A DNA stretch of 64,000 nucleotides from Pseudonocardia broussonetiae (lineage in GTDB: Bacteria; Actinomycetota; Actinomycetes; Mycobacteriales; Pseudonocardiaceae): the NCBI RefSeq assembly GCF_013155125.1, contig NZ_CP053564.1, positions 3,541,501-3,605,500 of the forward strand, written 5' to 3'. Position numbers and translations under genes: made by a program. How positions within the stretch are numbered: position 1 is the first letter of the stretch; the number at the start of each line of letters is the position of its first letter. The notes under the pieces were generated by a model. It had not been told where the DNA came from. It saw only the letters and a program-made list of their open reading frames with translations, and ran no database searches. Shown here piece after piece: positions 60,119 to 64,000 of this stretch.

Positions 60119-61429
60119 TCAGGTTCGTCCGTAGATGTGCCGCAGTTCCGTGAGGCGCGAGCGGACGGGCGTGCCGGTCATGCCCTTCAGGTTGAGCGGC
60201 GGATCGATGACACCCAGGACGTCCCGTTCGAGCCGTCCGAGCGCATCGGCATCGGGGACGACGGCGACGCGGACGGCGAGGTGCTGGTTCATCCAGCGGG
60301 TCAGGGCCTCCTCATCGATGGTCACAGCACCGTGCGCGGAGGCGAGGACGGATCCGAGGGTGCGCCGGAACGTGGAGAACTCGTGTCGGCCTCCCAGGTG
60401 CATGCCTGCGATCCGTGACCACAGCGTGTTCGTCGAACGCTTCCCGCTGGGCCAGCGCGTCGCGCCGGCCAAGCCTGCGTAGATCAGCCCGGGGCGAACC
60501 GTGAGGCCGAGTCCGGCGGAGAGGTCCGCGGCGCCGGTGGCGTCGACCCACCAGCTGTAGAGACCTGGTGCGTTCAGCACATCACGTCGGCTGCCGAGGA
60601 ACGTCGCGGCGGTCATGGCGGCGGTGTCGTCGAGCAGGGTCGCCACCATGGAGTCCACCGCCTCCGGGGCGGCGTCCGGTGGCGGCGCGGAGTCCTCCCG
60701 GACCGCGTTCAAGCCGGACGGCTGCGCTGCGTACCAGCCCATCCGCTTTCCCAAGCCGAGCCCCGCCAGGGGGGCCGTCACCACGGCGCTCCTGGCGTTG
60801 AGGGGCGGTGAGACGGCCTGGAGGTAGGTCTCGCCGGCATGCACCTCGATGGTCGTGCCGCTCAGCGGACCGACGATCATCTCGAGTCGTGCTGCCACCC
60901 ACGCGGCCCATGCCGCTCGGTAGGACGCCGGGGTGTCAGGCAGGTACCGCTCGTAGGGCGAGATCCATTCATCGGGCGCGACCAGCCCGTACTCCGCGGA
61001 GAGGATGAACCAGGGCAGACCACGGGCCTCGGCGTACCGGCGCTCACTGAGGAACAGCGGCGAGACGTAGAGGTCCTTGGCGGCGCACGGGGAGGCCGAC
61101 TTCGTCTTCACACAGCCCACGAGGAGCACGTCAGCAGGCCGCGGCTCGTCCTGCAGCGCCGCTTCGTCGCGGAGCTCGACGGGTGTGGTGCGAGGAGGAA
61201 CGCCGGGGGCAGGAACGAAGGTCACCTCTCGGCCCGGATCGAGTCCGCCGACCGTGAAGCCGGCGTTGCGCCACGCGCGCACGTGCGAGCGGTCGCCGCC
61301 CCACCACGCCCGGTGCTTCTCGGCCGACGCCGGCAGCTCACCCACGAGCGCCTGCAACTCGGCCCAGGTCATGCGCACGGGCCCGCTCTCGCGGACCAAC
61401 CGTTCGGTCAGCAGGACCCAGTTCGCCAT
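60119..61429 (-). CDS. three-domain protein: DUF7662-like, DUF6884-like and GIY-YIG nuclease
   Basis: 436 residues from the ATG at 61429. Residues 5-60 (LVRESGPVRMTWAELQALVG...EKHRAWWGGDRSHVRAWRNAGFTV) resemble DUF7662. Residues 98-235 (LLVGCVKTKSASPCAAKDLYVSPLF; ILSAEYGLVAPDEWISPYERYL) resemble DUF6884, a phage-linked YaaA-like/nucleotide-modification domain. Residues 285-436 are GIY-YIG-like with GLYSWW (289-294), LIYAGL (315-320), Arg339, Glu373/374 and Asn413, so a working nuclease is plausible. Monocistronic. It could be a modification-dependent nuclease or a base-modification protein. Confidence 0.75.
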   Translation of the reverse strand: MANWVLLTERLVRESGPVRMTWAELQALVGELPASAEKHRAWWGGDRSHVRAWRNAGFTVGGLDPGREVTFVPAPGVPPRTTPVELRDEAALQDEPRPADVLLVGCVKTKSASPCAAKDLYVSPLFLSERRYAEARGLPWFILSAEYGLVAPDEWISPYERYLPDTPASYRAAWAAWVAARLEMIVGPLSGTTIEVHAGETYLQAVSPPLNARSAVVTAPLAGLGLGKRMGWYAAQPSGLNAVREDSAPPPDAAPEAVDSMVATLLDDTAAMTAATFLGSRRDVLNAPGLYSWWVDATGAADLSAGLGLTVRPGLIYAGLAGATRWPSGKRSTNTLWSRIAGMHLGGRHEFSTFRRTLGSVLASAHGAVTIDEEALTRWMNQHLAVRVAVVPDADALGRLERDVLGVIDPPLNLKGMTGTPVRSRLTELRHIYGRT

Positions 61430-61653
61430 CTGCCCAGTCTTCACGATCCATTGCCTCAGCCCGCACGCATCGTCGGATCGGACACGGGATCCGCCAAGGG
61501 GGATGCACCTGACCGGGCCCTGACGCACCGGTTCCACGACCGGGACACCGGTGGCAGCCCGTGTGCCGCGCACGGTGCGTGACGGCGGTACCTCCGGCAC
61601 GCGCGCCGGACCGGGATCACCGCGACCTAGGATGATCCCGTGCGGGTGAGCCG

Positions 61654-62949
61654 GTGAAGCGATCCCTGGTCGGCCGGCTGAGGATCGTGAGGATCCTGCC
61701 GCCCCCCGTGCGGCTGATCCTCGCCTCCATGGTGCTGTTCAACGTCGGGTTCTACCTCGTCGTGCCGTTCCTCGCGGTCCACCTGGCCGACGAGCTGCAC
61801 CTCGCGGCGTGGGCGATCGGGCTCGTGCTGGGGCTGCGCACGTTCAGCCAGCAGGGGCTGTTCTTCCTCGGTGGGAGCCTGGCCGACCGGTTCGGGGCGC
61901 GCCCGATCGTGCTGCTGGGCGTCGCGCTGCGGGTGGTCGCGTTCGTCGCGCTGGGGTTCGCGGAGCACCTCTGGTCGATGATCGTCGGGGTGGTGCTGGT
62001 CGGGCTCGCCGCCGCGCTGTTCGCCCCCGCGGTCGAGTCGACCAACGCCGTGTACGGCCACCGGCTCGAGGCCGACGGGGTGCTGGCGCGCACCGAGCTG
62101 TTCGGTCTGGAGCAGATGTGCAGCCGGTTGGGCTCGGTGGTGGGGCCGGCGCTGGGTGCGGTGCTGCTGGTCGTCCCGTTCCGGTGGACCGCCGTCGCCG
62201 CCGCCGGCCTGTTCGCGCTGCTGTGGCTCGCGTTCGCCCGCTGGCTGCCCGACGACGCGAGCACCAGCGCGGCCGAGCCCGGCGCGGTCGCGCCGACCCT
62301 GCGCCAGGTGTGGCGGACCGTGCTGGTGAACCGGTCGTTCCTGTTCTTCGTCGTGCTGTGCGCCACGCAGCTGCTCGCCTACAACCAGCTCTACCTCGTC
62401 CTGCCCGAGCAGCTGGACCGCTCGACGGGGTCGCAGGCCGCGCTGGGCTGGTTCTTCGCCGGCGCGGCCGTGCTCGTCATCGTCGGGCAGGGACCGGCGG
62501 TCGCGTGCGCCCGCCGCCTCGGGCACCGGAACGCGATCGTCGGCGGGCTCGCGCTGATCGCGCTGTCCTTCCTCGTCCCGCCGCTGCTGCTCGCCGACCC
62601 GGGACGGGCGCTCGCCGGGCTCGTCGGGTGGGTCGCGCTGCTGCACGTCGGGCAGATGCTGATGGTGCCGCCGATGCGCGACGTCATCGGTCGGCTCGCC
62701 GGCGAGCGCAACCTGGGCGCGCACTTCGGGATGCTCAGCACGGTCGGGGGACTGGCGACGCTGGTCGGCTCGGTGCTGGTCGGGTGGATCTACGACCTGG
62801 TCGACGCCGGCCGCACGACCGCGGCCGCGCCGTGGCTGGCGCTGGCCGCGGTCGTCGCCGCGTCGGCGGGGGCGATGTGGCTGTGGAGCGGTCGCGACCG
62901 ACTCAGCCCAGCGGCACTCGCCCGATCCGCTCCAGCATCTCGTCGATGA
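61654..62949 (+). CDS. MFS transporter (possible siderophore exporter)
   Basis: 431 residues, twelve predicted helices; LASMVLFNVGFYLVVPFLAVHLADELHLAAWAIGLVLGLRTFSQQGLFFLGGSLADRFGARP covers the first helices and the MFS loop motif. GTG start. Its end overlaps the converging siderophore-binding lipoprotein gene by 47 bp, which suggests a shared iron role, perhaps efflux of the same siderophore, but this is inference from position. Confidence 0.88.
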   Translation: MKRSLVGRLRIVRILPPPVRLILASMVLFNVGFYLVVPFLAVHLADELHLAAWAIGLVLGLRTFSQQGLFFLGGSLADRFGARPIVLLGVALRVVAFVALGFAEHLWSMIVGVVLVGLAAALFAPAVESTNAVYGHRLEADGVLARTELFGLEQMCSRLGSVVGPALGAVLLVVPFRWTAVAAAGLFALLWLAFARWLPDDASTSAAEPGAVAPTLRQVWRTVLVNRSFLFFVVLCATQLLAYNQLYLVLPEQLDRSTGSQAALGWFFAGAAVLVIVGQGPAVACARRLGHRNAIVGGLALIALSFLVPPLLLADPGRALAGLVGWVALLHVGQMLMVPPMRDVIGRLAGERNLGAHFGMLSTVGGLATLVGSVLVGWIYDLVDAGRTTAAAPWLALAAVVAASAGAMWLWSGRDRLSPAALARSAPASRR

Positions 62950-63916
62950 CGAACGGGATGGTCAACGAGTTCGGCATCGACACGGCGTCGCTCGTCACGG
63001 GGTCCAGGCCGATCATGCCGCCGGAGCGGACCACCCCGAGCGCGGCGAACGTCGGCACCGCGGCGAGCACGGGCTCGGCCTTCGCGTAGTTGTCGACGAC
63101 GAGCAGGTCGCCCTCCACCTGCGAGAGGTTCTCCGCGGCGACGTCGACGTAGAGCTCGCTGCCGAACGCGTCGCGGACGCCGGCGACCGGGCCGAAGCCC
63201 ATCTCGGTCAGCAGCTGTCCGCGCGCCGAGGCCGGGCTGAACACGCGCAGCGTCCCGCCCTCGAGCACCCGGACCAGCGCCGCGGTCCGCTCGGCGAACT
63301 GCGGGTGATCGGCCCTGGTCCGGGCGAAGACCTCCTCGACCTCCCGGATCTCGGCCGCCGCCCGGCCCGGCATCCCGACCGCCGAGCCGATGCGCGCCGT
63401 GACGTCCTTCCACGGCAGTGCCCAGTCGGTCTGCCCCGGGGCGTGCAGGACGGTCGGCGCGATGGCCGCGAGCTTGCGGTAGGTGTCCTCCTCGATCGCG
63501 TTGTTGACCGCGACGATCAGGTCCGGGCGCGCCGCCGCGATCGACTCGAGGTCGAAGTCGGTGGTCGCGTCGGCCAGCGGGGCCGGTGCCGCCGCGCCGA
63601 GGTGCGGCTCGGCCCACTCGCCGACGCCGTCGTCGGTGGAGCCCGTCCAGACCGGGACCAGCACCGGCATCACGCCCAGCGCCAGCAGCACGTCGGCGTC
63701 ACCGATCCCGACGGCCGCGACGCGGCTCGGCGCCGAGGTGACGGTGGTCGACCCGTGCACGTGTTCCAGCGTCACGGGGTAGGCGCCGGGCTCCGCGGGA
63801 CCGGCCGCGGCGCCCGCGTCCGTTCCCGGATCGTCGCCCGCACACCCGGTGACCAGCCCGGCCACCGAGATCAGGCTCCATGTGAGCGCCGTACGACGGG
63901 TGAGTTGCAGGTCCAC
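62903..63916 (-). CDS. iron-siderophore ABC transporter substrate-binding lipoprotein
   Basis: 337 residues, FecB/FhuD-type. Twin-arginine-like RRTALTWSLISVAG then lipobox LVTGC with Cys25; mature part shows PSRVAAVGIGDADVLLALGV, DFDLESIAAARPDLIVAVNN and a helical bridge. No permease or ATPase genes are in the window. GTG start at 63916, with an iron-box-like palindrome just upstream. Confidence 0.93.
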   Translation of the reverse strand: MDLQLTRRTALTWSLISVAGLVTGCAGDDPGTDAGAAAGPAEPGAYPVTLEHVHGSTTVTSAPSRVAAVGIGDADVLLALGVMPVLVPVWTGSTDDGVGEWAEPHLGAAAPAPLADATTDFDLESIAAARPDLIVAVNNAIEEDTYRKLAAIAPTVLHAPGQTDWALPWKDVTARIGSAVGMPGRAAAEIREVEEVFARTRADHPQFAERTAALVRVLEGGTLRVFSPASARGQLLTEMGFGPVAGVRDAFGSELYVDVAAENLSQVEGDLLVVDNYAKAEPVLAAVPTFAALGVVRSGGMIGLDPVTSDAVSMPNSLTIPFVIDEMLERIGRVPLG

Positions 63917-63929
63917 GCGTGCCTCCGGG

Positions 63930-63948
63930 TTAGGTGACCCTCACCATA
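63930..63948 (-). promoter_or_regulatory. candidate iron box upstream of the siderophore-binding gene
   Basis: TTAGGTGACCCTCACCATA matches the actinobacterial iron-regulator (IdeR/DmdR) box TTAGGTTAGGCTAACCTAA at about 13 of 19 positions. It starts 14 bp upstream of the GTG and overlaps the ribosome-site region, where repressor binding would block expression when iron is plentiful. Confidence 0.6.
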
Positions 63949-64000
63949 TCTCACGGGATCATGACCGGGCGATGGTCGACGGCCGGTGCGTGACGCCCCG

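Overview
The window is high-GC actinobacterial chromosome. Gene content (a type II fatty-acid-synthase operon with a PucR-type FasR regulator, a homodimeric-type pyruvate dehydrogenase E1 next to a DUF3052 protein and an AhpE peroxiredoxin, a mycofactocin-coupled dehydrogenase, many GTG starts and GTGA/ATGA overlaps) fits Pseudonocardiaceae, probably Pseudonocardia. The genus is my inference; the sequence itself shows only an actinobacterium.

Layout. 1-9173 is core metabolism: fabF (cut by the left edge), acpP, fabH, fabD and fasR on the minus strand, then a pirin, a cold-shock protein, aceE, a DUF3052 protein, ahpE and tRNA-Val(UAC). 9354-16275 is a catabolic operon (flavin monooxygenase, dienelactone-hydrolase-like enzyme, double-domain CoA transferase, extradiol dioxygenase, mycofactocin-type dehydrogenase) preceded by a TetR gene and a perfect 42-bp palindrome. 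16492-22618 is mixed: an ECF sigma factor with an NTF2-like tail, a small NTF2 protein, a CopD-like membrane protein, a secreted wall-hydrolase-like protein, a deletion scar joining a GntR regulator to the back half of methylmalonate-semialdehyde dehydrogenase, and an FAD hydroxylase. 22695-28734 has a large MalT-like ATPase divergent from a methyltransferase-nitrilase pair, then an MmpS-like protein.

28769-38150 holds an acyltransferase/patatin pair, a badly decayed GT39-type glycosyltransferase pseudogene, an AhpD-like protein, a RarD-like permease with a divergent LysR regulator, two tandem luciferase-like genes (one fused to an FAD-linked oxidase) with a divergent HxlR regulator, and gene-tail debris. 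38150-45964 is a second catabolic island arranged around a GntR regulator: SDRs, NTF2, two VOC proteins, a fumarylacetoacetase-family hydrolase, an MHS-type transporter and an Asp-nucleophile alpha/beta hydrolase. 45951-49692 carries two regulator/enzyme divergent pairs (WYL regulator-epoxide hydrolase; MarR-quinone oxidoreductase), each with clear inverted repeats in the shared promoter. 49783-56734 is a membrane-stress type module: ABC exporter, membrane proteins, CPBP protease, DUF4097 protein, and a histidine kinase with a divergent response regulator. 56753-64000 holds RNA/DNA-related genes (2'-5' RNA ligase family, UvsE endonuclease plus a small partner, a multidomain GIY-YIG protein) and an iron-siderophore uptake lipoprotein facing an MFS transporter.

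The most interesting points are the compact operators beside their own regulators, the LLM/FAD-oxidase fusion, the three-domain GIY-YIG protein, a 23-bp tandem duplication that has split a start/stop overlap, and several clean deletion scars. I found no CRISPR array, prophage, insertion sequence or rRNA.
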